Source of the DNA: Desulfonatronum thioautotrophicum
Lineage (GTDB): Bacteria > Desulfobacterota > Desulfovibrionia > Desulfovibrionales > Desulfonatronaceae
Direction: 5' to 3'
NCBI RefSeq assembly: GCF_000934745.1
Contig: NZ_JYNO01000017.1
Coordinates: 1-64,000, forward strand
Length of the DNA stretch: 64,000 nt
Below are positions 8,965 through 16,471 of the stretch, piece by piece. Both the position numbers and the translations under genes were made by a program. Every line of letters begins with the position of its first letter. The stretch's first letter is position 1. Below the pieces are notes generated by a model that was given only the letters and a program-made list of their open reading frames with translations, had not been told where the DNA came from and did no database searches.

Positions 8965-9250
8965 TCACAGCCTTCCCAGCTCCCGCTCCAAGCATCCCAG
9001 CAGTTCCACTCAGGCCATGAGGGCGGCGACGGCTACGCCGAGGTGGATGGACTGGCCGTCCGGGTGTTCGGCGCGGTTGCGGAAGTTGTGGAGGGCGGCG
9101 AGCAGGACGTAGGTGTCGCCAAAGGAATCAAGCACCACGCTGGCCTCAAAGTTCTCATCCATGGAGATGCCCAAGAGATGTCCTTCGCCACCAGGATGAA
9201 CAAAAAAGACAATGATTGCGGTATATTGCCTTGCTCCTGCCTTATTCCTG
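8965..9250 (-). pseudogene. Unrecognised gene remnant with in-frame stop
   Basis: On the minus strand a frame running from about 9250 reads like real protein (IIVFFVHPGGEGHLLGIS, then SVVLDSFGDTYVLLAAL and NFRNRAEHPDGQSIHLG). It reaches TGA at 9010-9012, continues in frame as VELLGCLERELGRL and ends at a second TGA at 8965. The upstream end fades into the tandem repeat that carries the end of the AlbA gene, and no start codon is evident. I take it as the 3' end of a decayed gene; I do not recognise the family. Confidence 0.4.
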
Positions 9251-9289
9251 CCTTATTCCGCCTTATTCCTGCCTTATTCCGCCTTATTC
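9241..9289. repeat. Short tandem repeat at the 3' end of the AlbA-type gene
   Basis: CTTATTCCTGC and CTTATTCCGC alternate from 9241 to 9289 (a 21-base unit, a little over two copies). The stop of the AlbA-type gene (TAA at 9284) lies inside the repeat. Repeat expansion may have joined this gene to the remnant that follows. Confidence 0.75.
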
Positions 9290-10687
9290 ATCAGTGCGTT
9301 TTAACCGCCACACAGCCCCTCTCCCAAAACCTGAAGACTCAATAAGTCCAAGTTTTCTCAAGAGAATCAGGTCTTCACGTAAAGTTCTTTCCGGTGGTGA
9401 ATCGGATATGCTTTCCTGGATATTTCGAAAAGCCAGTGAGGGCGAGTTGGCGAGGGCGTGGAGGATGATTCGTTGCCGCTCGGTCAGGTTGTGGGCTATC
9501 CGGAGCGGCGGGGTGTAGCCGCTGGGGAGAAAGCGGACCCAGACGCTGCCGGCTTGTTCGCCAAATTCCGGTTCCGGGTGGCCAGCCTTGACGCACAGTT
9601 CCACGATCTTCTGGGTACCGCGCCCCCAGCGCTCGATCATCCCGCGCAGGTAGAAAACCTGGGCGATAAGCGGGTTGCGCGGCCTGGAGGCGTGTTCGAG
9701 CTTGAGGTCTTCGGGCTTCAGACCGAAGGGCAGGAGCCCGTCGCTCCAGATTTCCAGGCGGTCGTCGTAGATGGCCAGGCTGACCGCGCCGCCGATGATG
9801 GTGTAATCCCGGTGGCAAAAGGCGTTGACCAGGGCTTCCCGCAAGGCTTCCAGGGGAAAAAGCGGCTCGTCTTCCCGTTCGAACAGCCCGGGAATGACGC
9901 GGCCCGCCACAGGCAAATGGCGGCGCAGAAAGAGCATGGCTTCCTCAAGAAGAGCAAAGGCATGGCCTTCAATCTGGCGCTGGTCGAGGAACTGGGACTT
10001 GTTTACGCCGCGAAAGCGGGCCATGCGCAACTGGCACTGCGGATAGTCCGGCATGAAGCGGGTACCGAAGAGGACGATGGCCGCATTGTTGGGTTTGGCC
10101 GATGGAGCGAGATTCAAGCGGTTCAGGATATCAGGCACATCACTGCCCGTGGATTCCGACAACCGGCCCGCGGCAAGGCCAAGACGAACAGTGCGCAGGA
10201 TTTCCTCCTGATCCAGGTCAGCGAGCTGAACATCTTCTGCAGGTTGGTTTTCCCAGCGCAGCCACCCGGTGGCGCGTTCGCTGAGCAGTCGTTGGTACAC
10301 CTCACGGGGCATGACGGACGTCGTGGATTCGATGCGCTGATAGGGGCGGCCATCAAAAATGTACGGCTGGCTTTCGACGTTGGTGAATGCCTCCAGCAGC
10401 AGAATCTCAAGGCCGTTCTCCAGGCGGACGCGTTGCTGGATAATGGTCGGGGCGGGCTCGAATTTTTGCAGGATATCCGCCAACTCCCGCAGGGTCTTGT
10501 CCGTGATCTGCTGCCCGACAATCCGGCCTTCAGCGGTCACGCCGATCAGCACCTTGCCCCCGTCGGCGTTGAGCATGCCGCAAAGGGTTTCGGCCGCCCG
10601 GCGCAACTGGGCCGTGGACTTTTTCAGTTCCAGCGTTGCCGACTCGCCCCTGGTAACCAGTTCCTGCAATTCATCGAGCATCATCAC
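9284..10687 (-). CDS. AlbA/Schlafen-type DNA-binding protein (RecG-like annotation class)
   Basis: This 467-residue protein has an N-terminal AlbA_2/Schlafen-type domain (SATLELKKS, then GMLNADGGKVLIGV, residues 14-50), a central GHKL-type ATP-binding region (EALREALVNAFCHRDY near 270, IWSDG near 305) and a C-terminal winged-helix part (LTERQRIILHAL onward). This is the family often mislabelled ATP-dependent helicase RecG; no helicase motifs are present. Members commonly sit inside type I restriction-modification loci. Here the upstream neighbour is a 45-residue HsdM N-terminal remnant whose TGA overlaps this ATG run, which supports origin from such a locus. It may be a transcription regulator or an RNA/DNA-binding defence factor. 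Confidence 0.75.
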   Translation of the reverse strand: MMMLDELQELVTRGESATLELKKSTAQLRRAAETLCGMLNADGGKVLIGVTAEGRIVGQQITDKTLRELADILQKFEPAPTIIQQRVRLENGLEILLLEAFTNVESQPYIFDGRPYQRIESTTSVMPREVYQRLLSERATGWLRWENQPAEDVQLADLDQEEILRTVRLGLAAGRLSESTGSDVPDILNRLNLAPSAKPNNAAIVLFGTRFMPDYPQCQLRMARFRGVNKSQFLDQRQIEGHAFALLEEAMLFLRRHLPVAGRVIPGLFEREDEPLFPLEALREALVNAFCHRDYTIIGGAVSLAIYDDRLEIWSDGLLPFGLKPEDLKLEHASRPRNPLIAQVFYLRGMIERWGRGTQKIVELCVKAGHPEPEFGEQAGSVWVRFLPSGYTPPLRIAHNLTERQRIILHALANSPSLAFRNIQESISDSPPERTLREDLILLRKLGLIESSGFGRGAVWRLKRTDE

Positions 10688-10821
10688 CGCCCTTCCTCTT
10701 CCCCGCGCGCTTCCGCCTCGTCAAAAGCCTTCAGAAAGAACAGCCAGGCCAGCTGCTCCACATAGTTGCGGGCATCCACGCCTTCCTGGTTGAGCTTTTG
10801 GAATATTTCTTTCAAATCCAT
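10684..10821 (-). pseudogene. HsdM N-terminal remnant (45 residues)
   Basis: An ATG at 10821 with AGGA upstream encodes a 45-residue peptide (starting MDLKEIFQKLNQEGVDARNY, later LAWLFFLKAFDEAE) that resembles the first helices of the type I DNA methylase subunit HsdM, then stops at TGA, overlapping the start of the AlbA-type gene. The methylase domain with its NPPF motif is absent from the window. The start lies seven bases after the sigma54 activator gene, so it is still transcribed and translatable. It is either a deletion scar of a type I restriction system or a domesticated small protein. Confidence 0.6.
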
Positions 10822-10828
10822 GAAAAAG

Positions 10829-12484
10829 TCATCCTTTCCTGTCCAGCCAAGTCCGCAGGGTCCGTTCCGTGACATCGGAGATTTCCGCCAGGGGCAGGCC
10901 GTGGCGCTTGGCGTAGCGTTTCAGCTCTCCGGCCATGAAAGCCTTCAGGTCGGCTTCCACCTGTTTGGAGGGCAGCGGCCCCCCAATTTCCAGGATGGAA
11001 TCCAAAGGTTTCGACTCGGCAAAGGCTCTGGCAACCTCTTTGGAAACGGCATCACCGGAAAAGGACAGGTTGTCCCTTGTTTCGAGGCATTCCAGGGCAT
11101 AGTCAATGGCATCGTCCGGCGAAAGCGGTTCGTCCGGATCGGACCTGACCGCGATCAGGCGGTAGGCCGCCCGGAACAGGTCACGCAGATTGCCGGGCAG
11201 GGGGTGTTGCATCAGCCTGGATGCCATGGACTTGTGCTGTTTGTCGCTGAGCAGGGCGCGGGGTGTTGCGATGCCGGTGCGTTGTCGGGCTTGTGCAAAC
11301 ACCGTCTCCCAAAGCCATGGCATCTCGTCGCGGATTTCGCGCAGCGGCGGGATGTGCAGGGTCATCAGGCTGATGCGGTCAAGGAAATCCGGATCAAGGC
11401 GTTCCTTGAGCCGGGCCGGGTCGATGTTGGTAGCGGTCAGCAGACGGAAGTCGCTTTTCCTGGGCTGATCATCGCCCAAAGGGTGATACTGCTTTTCCTC
11501 CAGAGCCTTGATCAGCAGGCGCTGCAATTCCCGGGACACGTCGCCCACCTCGTCCAGAAAGAGCGTATCGCCGTTGGCAGCGGCCAAAAGCCCTTCCCTG
11601 TCCCGCATTGCCCCGGTAAATGCCCCCTTCCTGTAGCCGAACAGCTCGGCGCGCATGGTTTCCGGGCTGTACTGCCCGCAGGCCACGCAGGGCCAGCAAT
11701 GGTCCAGTTCAGGGCGGCGAAACGGACTGTTCAGGCGGACCCAGGCGGCCAGGGTGGTCTTGCCGGTCCCCCGTTCGCCATGGATCAGCAAGGGCACGTT
11801 GAGCCGGGCAAAACGGCGGGCCTCGGCAAACAGCCGACGCATTTGCTCCGTGCGGAACCTGCCCGGATCCAGGATCACGGACTGTTCATCCGCCGAGATC
11901 TGCAAGGGGCGGGAGGCCTTGTAGGCCCTGTAAAACGTGTCCAATCCCAGCGAAACATCGGCGACGGCCCCGCGGCCCTTCCGGTCTTTCCGGCGATAGG
12001 ACTTGATCAGCCTGAACGGAGGGTCCACGAACCCCGTTTCCGCCATCAGCACCCAGATGGTCTGCATGGACGGCGTGCCCGGGCTGATGTGGATGACCAG
12101 CTCCCGTCCGGCAAAGCGTTTGCGAAGGCTGGGAATGAGTGTCTGGAGAAAAGCGAAGATGTCGTGATGATCCGTGGGGTCGTTTCCGGGCCAGGCCTCC
12201 AGGTGTACGCGCAATCCAGGGGCTTTCTCCCGGATGGCCGCCACGGTCTCGGCAACGGCGCGCTGCTCCCGAGAGCCGCCCTGGTCGCCACCTTTCCCGT
12301 GCAACAGGACAACATCGCGGATCTGTTCCCTGTACGGCGAATCGTCGTCAAAGAGCACGGTCAGGGTCGGACCGGGGATGGGCGCACCGTCAATCAGGCG
12401 AAATTCTCCGCTGGAAACGTCCCGCTCATACGGGTCGTTGTTCACGGCTATCCAGGAGATGAGGACTTTGCTGGAATTTTTCAT
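10829..12484 (-). CDS. Sigma54-dependent activator with RtcR-like CARF sensor domain
   Basis: This 551-residue protein has three parts. Residues 1-195 resemble the CARF domain of RtcR: a Rossmann-like fold with the loop motif HISPGTPSM (132-140) followed by a Trp/Leu helix and RLIKSYRRKD, parallel to the HxTxGTH...RLIQTSPP region of RtcR. Residues about 210-450 are the AAA+ domain of sigma54 activators: Walker A GERGTGKT (235-242), GAFTGA (287-292), Walker B LFLDEV (308-313). The C-terminal end (LPLAEISDVTERTLRTWL) looks like a DNA-binding helix-turn-helix. Known CARF domains bind cyclic oligoadenylates or cyclic-phosphate RNA ends. No rtcAB or CRISPR genes are near; the surroundings are defence-like. 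Its likely target is the sigma54 promoter at 8699-8715, which is inference. Confidence 0.8.
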   Translation of the reverse strand: MKNSSKVLISWIAVNNDPYERDVSSGEFRLIDGAPIPGPTLTVLFDDDSPYREQIRDVVLLHGKGGDQGGSREQRAVAETVAAIREKAPGLRVHLEAWPGNDPTDHHDIFAFLQTLIPSLRKRFAGRELVIHISPGTPSMQTIWVLMAETGFVDPPFRLIKSYRRKDRKGRGAVADVSLGLDTFYRAYKASRPLQISADEQSVILDPGRFRTEQMRRLFAEARRFARLNVPLLIHGERGTGKTTLAAWVRLNSPFRRPELDHCWPCVACGQYSPETMRAELFGYRKGAFTGAMRDREGLLAAANGDTLFLDEVGDVSRELQRLLIKALEEKQYHPLGDDQPRKSDFRLLTATNIDPARLKERLDPDFLDRISLMTLHIPPLREIRDEMPWLWETVFAQARQRTGIATPRALLSDKQHKSMASRLMQHPLPGNLRDLFRAAYRLIAVRSDPDEPLSPDDAIDYALECLETRDNLSFSGDAVSKEVARAFAESKPLDSILEIGGPLPSKQVEADLKAFMAGELKRYAKRHGLPLAEISDVTERTLRTWLDRKG

Positions 12485-12538
12485 TGTCGACTCGGGAAAT
12501 AAATTCCACCCACCCTGACTTCAATCCGGTTCATCAGC

Positions 12539-14020
12539 CTATCCATCGGACTCGTCATCCCCCTCGGGTTCTCTTTCCAGGCCCAGTTCCTTCCTGACCT
12601 TGTCGAGAATGGGCTGCTGCAATCCCGGAGGCACTGCCTTCGCGTCCCTGAGTTCGGCTTCCCTGATCAACACTTCCAGCCGTTCCCTGCCGCTCTTTGT
12701 CCGCATCGCCTGACGCGGGGTCTGGCCGTCCAGGGCCGGGATTGATTCTTCCAGCCAGCCGGCCCAATGTCGCTCCATCATCTCCCGCATCGCCTTTTGG
12801 ACCTCCGGATGCTGATGCAGGTCTTCGTCTTCCCCGGATTGCGAGCCGCCTTTTTCCCTGTGTTCCCGCAGGGCCGTTTCCACGGACTTTACGTCGGTCC
12901 GCAGATATTCCGCCTTGTCGCCCAGCCTTTCATGGATGTGTTCCCGGATGGCCTGTTCCCGGGCTTCGGAATTGACCTCCACGGTCATGGTGGTCCCCGT
13001 GAGATTGATGTCGGCCAGCGTCGTATTTTGCAGCGCCCTCTTCGGATTTGTTTCCACTCTGGACCAGTTGAATTGCACGTGCTCGATACTGCCCTGGTCG
13101 TCCAGCCGGGCGTCTTGCCGCAGCTCCTGGGGTGAATCCGTGGCGCTCAAGGAATGCAGAGCCTGAAACGCAACTTCGGCGGATTCCACGGTATAGTGCA
13201 GGGTTCGAAACGACATCGGCTCGCCGTCCGTATTCGTAACCATCGGCGGAGTCGCGAGGGCATCGCACATCTGCCACATGAATTCCCGAAAAACATCATC
13301 GATTTCGAATAGTTCCTCGTCGGTGGCCCCGCTGTCCCCGATATACTGGTCACGAAACTTCAGAATCTCGATGAGAAAACGATGCGGCAAGACCCTGGGC
13401 CAGGCAGCGACAAAAATATCTCGGCCGTCTATCGAAGCCAGCAGGGCGTAGACCACCTGTCCGGGTTCAAGAGCGTTGGATGCGGAGATATCGATGACCA
13501 GGTGACGCTCGAGGGTAATCAGGTTCCTGACCTTGACCCCCTTGCCGGGGATGGCCTTCAGCACCTCATAGAAACTGAACGGCCGTCGATAGGCGTTGAC
13601 CAGATATTTCCGTTCGTTGTGGGTCAACCGAAAATGGGATTGCCGCTCAAACACCTCGGCAAGGGTGGTGTTGGGAGGAATTAAACCTTCCATGTTGTGG
13701 TACTCGATATCCTCTTCCCCGAAGGTCATGGTATAAAATGCCCAAGGCCAGAAGACCACGGTGTGCAGTTCCAATTCCTCATTGCTCAGATCAACAAAAT
13801 CTTTCATGAAAAATTCCGACAAACCGGCCTCGAAAAGCCGGCGATCCTGGTCGAGAAAGAATTCCGTCAACTTCAGGGTCAGGGTTCCCGCGGCCTCGGT
13901 GATGGCCGCATAGTCCGGAGGCATGTTTACCAAGGCGATGGGCGGCCGGCTTTCCGGCAAGTGTTTTTTCTTTCTTGATTTTGTCTGGGTAAGCCTTCTC
14001 TGCTTCTTGATTTTTTTCAT
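12539..14020 (-). CDS. Large hypothetical protein with basic N-terminus and acidic C-terminus
   Basis: I do not recognise this 493-residue protein. The ATG at 14020 follows a GGAG; a longer start at 14071 lacks one. The first 25 residues are very basic (KKIKKQRRLTQTKSRKKK), then comes a soluble alpha/beta body without membrane segments. Near 400-470 there is a segment of the form HWAGWLEESIPALDGQTPRQ followed by AMRTKSGRERLEVL, a Trp/Pro motif that also occurs in antitoxin-like and SEC-C-linked proteins. The end is acidic (EPEGDDESDG). It lies 54 bases upstream of the CARF-sigma54 activator in the same direction and is probably cotranscribed. A nucleic-acid-binding role is a guess from the basic tail. 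Confidence 0.65.
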   Translation of the reverse strand: MKKIKKQRRLTQTKSRKKKHLPESRPPIALVNMPPDYAAITEAAGTLTLKLTEFFLDQDRRLFEAGLSEFFMKDFVDLSNEELELHTVVFWPWAFYTMTFGEEDIEYHNMEGLIPPNTTLAEVFERQSHFRLTHNERKYLVNAYRRPFSFYEVLKAIPGKGVKVRNLITLERHLVIDISASNALEPGQVVYALLASIDGRDIFVAAWPRVLPHRFLIEILKFRDQYIGDSGATDEELFEIDDVFREFMWQMCDALATPPMVTNTDGEPMSFRTLHYTVESAEVAFQALHSLSATDSPQELRQDARLDDQGSIEHVQFNWSRVETNPKRALQNTTLADINLTGTTMTVEVNSEAREQAIREHIHERLGDKAEYLRTDVKSVETALREHREKGGSQSGEDEDLHQHPEVQKAMREMMERHWAGWLEESIPALDGQTPRQAMRTKSGRERLEVLIREAELRDAKAVPPGLQQPILDKVRKELGLEREPEGDDESDG

Positions 14021-14166
14021 GGAAACTCCGTGATTGAATGAACCTCTGGAACAACCCGCTGCAGTGCCCATGAATCAAAGATCCGGAGGATGGATCGCAA
14101 CCCGTCGGGCGATGCGGTGATCAACGTCGGCAAGGCCCTCTGCCCTCTGTCCCATCGTGGCGCAGC
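14021..14166. other. Short intergenic gap at the edge of the island
   Basis: No gene, repeat or att-like duplication could be recognised here. This gap is the boundary between the defence-like genes and the polysaccharide locus. Confidence 0.4.
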
Positions 14167-14898
14167 CTAACGATGCAGCCAGTCCGTCAAATGCCAGCCA
14201 TCCACCAAATCAATGCCCAGGGCGGACTTGAAGACATAGAGCACGGTGAACACCCCGATGCCCATGAACAGTCCGGCCAGCAGGAGCATGGCCATGCCCA
14301 TCATGCCCATCCCGGTCCAGCCCAGCATGGAGCTGAGGCGGCGCACGAGCCAGGGAGGGAGATCCACGGGCTCTGCCTTGGCTTTGAGCAGACAACCGGT
14401 CCTGGACCCACGGCAGAGAGCGTGGGCCTTGATGGCCTTGCCCACGGCCTCGCGCATGCAGGGCGGCCCGGCCCGGTGACCCACCAGATGCAGGGCCTGC
14501 TCCACGGCCTTGCGCAGTTCGCCGTGGTTTTGGGGATCGGCGATATAACGGAACGCACCGGCCTCGTTGATGGCGGCCATGGCCAGGGCCTCACTGGACT
14601 TTTCCGGGACGAAAATCCGGATTGCCGGAATTTCCCTGCGGCGGCGCAACTGCCCCAGCCAGGCTATGCCGCTCATGTCTTCCAGCTTGGTGGAACAGAG
14701 CACCGCGCCGACGCCACCCCGGGTAAGTTCCTGTTCTCCTTCATGGGCCGAGGCCACGGGGATTACGGTGAAATCCGCGGCCAGGGCCGAGGCCAGATCA
14801 ATCCGGATCGCTTCGTCCCTTGCCGCCACAAGGACCACGGAATCACGTTCTTCCAAATCCGCGTTAACAGGCTTACGGCCCACATCATGTTCGGCCAC
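14167..14898 (-). CDS. Degenerate receiver domain with C-terminal membrane segment
   Basis: This 243-residue protein starts with a receiver-like fold (residues 18-135) whose key residues are lost: the acidic pair is replaced (VLVAARDEA), the phosphoacceptor position is Ser (AVLCSTKLEDM), and the conserved Lys of the last loop is replaced (YIADP). A cysteine-containing linker follows, then a Met/Gly-rich membrane helix near 190-220 (GMGMMGMAMLLLAG) and a short tail. The start is GTG at 14898 with GAGG six bases upstream. It follows the acetyltransferase gene by six bases, so it belongs to the glycan operon. A role as a phosphorylation-independent, membrane-tethered adaptor for the polysaccharide machinery is possible. 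Confidence 0.65.
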   Translation of the reverse strand: MAEHDVGRKPVNADLEERDSVVLVAARDEAIRIDLASALAADFTVIPVASAHEGEQELTRGGVGAVLCSTKLEDMSGIAWLGQLRRRREIPAIRIFVPEKSSEALAMAAINEAGAFRYIADPQNHGELRKAVEQALHLVGHRAGPPCMREAVGKAIKAHALCRGSRTGCLLKAKAEPVDLPPWLVRRLSSMLGWTGMGMMGMAMLLLAGLFMGIGVFTVLYVFKSALGIDLVDGWHLTDWLHR

Positions 14899-14904
14899 GA
14901 CGCC

Positions 14905-15444
14905 TCACTTCTCCCCGTCTTCCTCAGCGACTTTCGCGTATTCCCTGTTCAGCTTGATCCTGGCCGGAATGCCCACGGCGATGCAGTTGTCCGGCACATC
15001 GGAAATGACCACGGCATTGGCTCCGATGAACACGTTGTCGCCGATGGTGATCCCGCCCAGGATTTTCGCCCCGGCGCCGATGTTTACGTTGTTGCCGATC
15101 CGGGGAGCTACCTTTTCATCCATGTTCTTGATGCCGATGGTCACCCCGTTGCGGATCACGCAGTTGTCGCCAAAAGATGCGTAGCCGCTGATGATGATGT
15201 TGCCGAAGTGGTCGATGCGGAAATTGCGGCCCACCGGGGCTTCGCAGGGCATCTGGATGCCGCAGACGATCTGCACCAGCTTGAACAGGATCTTGTACAG
15301 CAGGGAGAACGGCATGCGGACGATCTTGGGCCGCAGACCGTAGCGCCAGCGCCCGAAGCGATAGACCACCATGGCCCAGAACCCCTGGGCCGCCCAGTCG
15401 CCCTTGTGGGCCTGCAAGTCCTCGCGAATGTTGGGAAAAAGCAT
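14905..15444 (-). CDS. Serine acetyltransferase-like hexapeptide O-acetyltransferase
   Basis: This 179-residue protein has a CysE-like helical start (LQAHKGDWAAQGFWAMVVYR), a left-handed beta-helix (RIDHFGNIIISG, NIGAGAKILGGITIGDNVFI) and the terminal VGIPARI. His of RIDHFGN is the usual catalytic residue. The ATG at 15444 is chosen because the upstream frame only mirrors the GT2 gene; it lies four bases after that gene's TGA, so the two are coupled. In a polysaccharide locus such enzymes usually O-acetylate sugars rather than make O-acetylserine. It is the stand-alone counterpart of the C-terminal domain at 169-1782. Confidence 0.85.
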   Translation of the reverse strand: MLFPNIREDLQAHKGDWAAQGFWAMVVYRFGRWRYGLRPKIVRMPFSLLYKILFKLVQIVCGIQMPCEAPVGRNFRIDHFGNIIISGYASFGDNCVIRNGVTIGIKNMDEKVAPRIGNNVNIGAGAKILGGITIGDNVFIGANAVVISDVPDNCIAVGIPARIKLNREYAKVAEEDGEK

Positions 15445-15448
15445 AGCG

Positions 15449-16423
15449 TCACCAGGGGATTTTCGGAGATGTTTTGCCCAGTTGCGTGTCCGAAAGGGCC
15501 TGGCGGACCAGGCGCAATACCGCTCTGGAATGGTCGGACTTGGCCTGGGCCTCCGGGTCGGCGGAGCGGGCCTTGATGGCTCCGCGTAGCTGGTGCCAGA
15601 CCAGCTCCAGACCGGCATTGGCCAGCACGGAGACAATTCCGCCATGTTTGCGGTAGTAGAGGTATTCGCTACGCACCCGGAAATTGACCACCTGGGAGGA
15701 TGTCTGGTCAAATGCCTTGTCCTGCCTGGTCTGGCTGCTGGCCCCGCCGATATGCTCCACCACCGCATCGGGAAGAAACCATACCTGCCACCCGGCCTTT
15801 TTGGCCCGCAGACAGAGGTCCGTCTCCTCATAGTACATGAAAAACCGCTCATCAAAATTCCCGATTTCCGCGAGCATCTTGCGGCGCAACAACGTAAACG
15901 TCCCCGGCACCCAGTCCACCTCCCGGACCCGGTCATGGGCAAAGCCGCCAAAGTCCCTCCAGTTGAACACCGGAGATTCCGGGTAGCGTGAACTCAAACC
16001 GCTCAAGGCGAAAAACTTGGCCAACACATTGGGAAACCGGCGGGCCGAAGGGCGCACCCTTCCTTCATCATCCACAATGCGCCCCCCGCAAATGCCGCAA
16101 AGGGGAGTTTGGCGCAGGAACTCCAGGGCCTTGGCAATGGCCCCTTCCTTGACGAATGCATCCGGGTTGAGCAGCAGGATGAACTCCCCCCTGGCCAGGG
16201 CAAAAGCCTGATTGTTGGCCGCGGCAAAGCCCAGGTTCACACCATTGGCCATCAGGGTGATCTGGGGAAACTCCTGGCGCACCATGGCCGGGGAACCGTC
16301 CCTGGAGTCGTTGTCCACGACAAAAACCTCCATTTCAACGTCGGATGAATGCGCAAACAGGGCGTTCAGACATTGGCGGAGAATGTCGCGGGTATTGTAA
16401 CTGACGATGACGACGGAAATCAT
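15449..16423 (-). CDS. Family 2 glycosyltransferase (rhamnosyltransferase-like)
   Basis: This 324-residue enzyme begins [19 protein letters not shown] and has DNDSRDGS, a metal-binding region LLNPDAF and [13 protein letters not shown], the pattern of WbbL-like GT2 transferases. No membrane segment is evident, so it should act on the cytoplasmic face of the inner membrane. AAGGACA lies before the ATG. It is followed by, and coupled to, the hexapeptide acetyltransferase gene, matching the domain order of the fused protein at 169-1782. Confidence 0.85.
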   Translation of the reverse strand: MISVVIVSYNTRDILRQCLNALFAHSSDVEMEVFVVDNDSRDGSPAMVRQEFPQITLMANGVNLGFAAANNQAFALARGEFILLLNPDAFVKEGAIAKALEFLRQTPLCGICGGRIVDDEGRVRPSARRFPNVLAKFFALSGLSSRYPESPVFNWRDFGGFAHDRVREVDWVPGTFTLLRRKMLAEIGNFDERFFMYYEETDLCLRAKKAGWQVWFLPDAVVEHIGGASSQTRQDKAFDQTSSQVVNFRVRSEYLYYRKHGGIVSVLANAGLELVWHQLRGAIKARSADPEAQAKSDHSRAVLRLVRQALSDTQLGKTSPKIPW

Positions 16424-16471
16424 GGTATGTCCTTAAATATAGACTGCACACAGAGATGTGGCGCGGGCCGA

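Noticed and set aside
9284-10687. RecG helicase
   Set aside because: The family is often labelled so, but no helicase motifs (DEAD-type or otherwise) are present; it is AlbA/Schlafen plus GHKL-like.
10766-12502. 578-codon plus-strand frame
   Set aside because: Exact antisense of the CARF-sigma54 activator, whose motifs are all intact.
15445-15951. N-terminal extension of the acetyltransferase gene up to 15951
   Set aside because: The extension is Arg/Cys-rich and overlaps the GT2 gene; a CysE-like protein starts at 15444.
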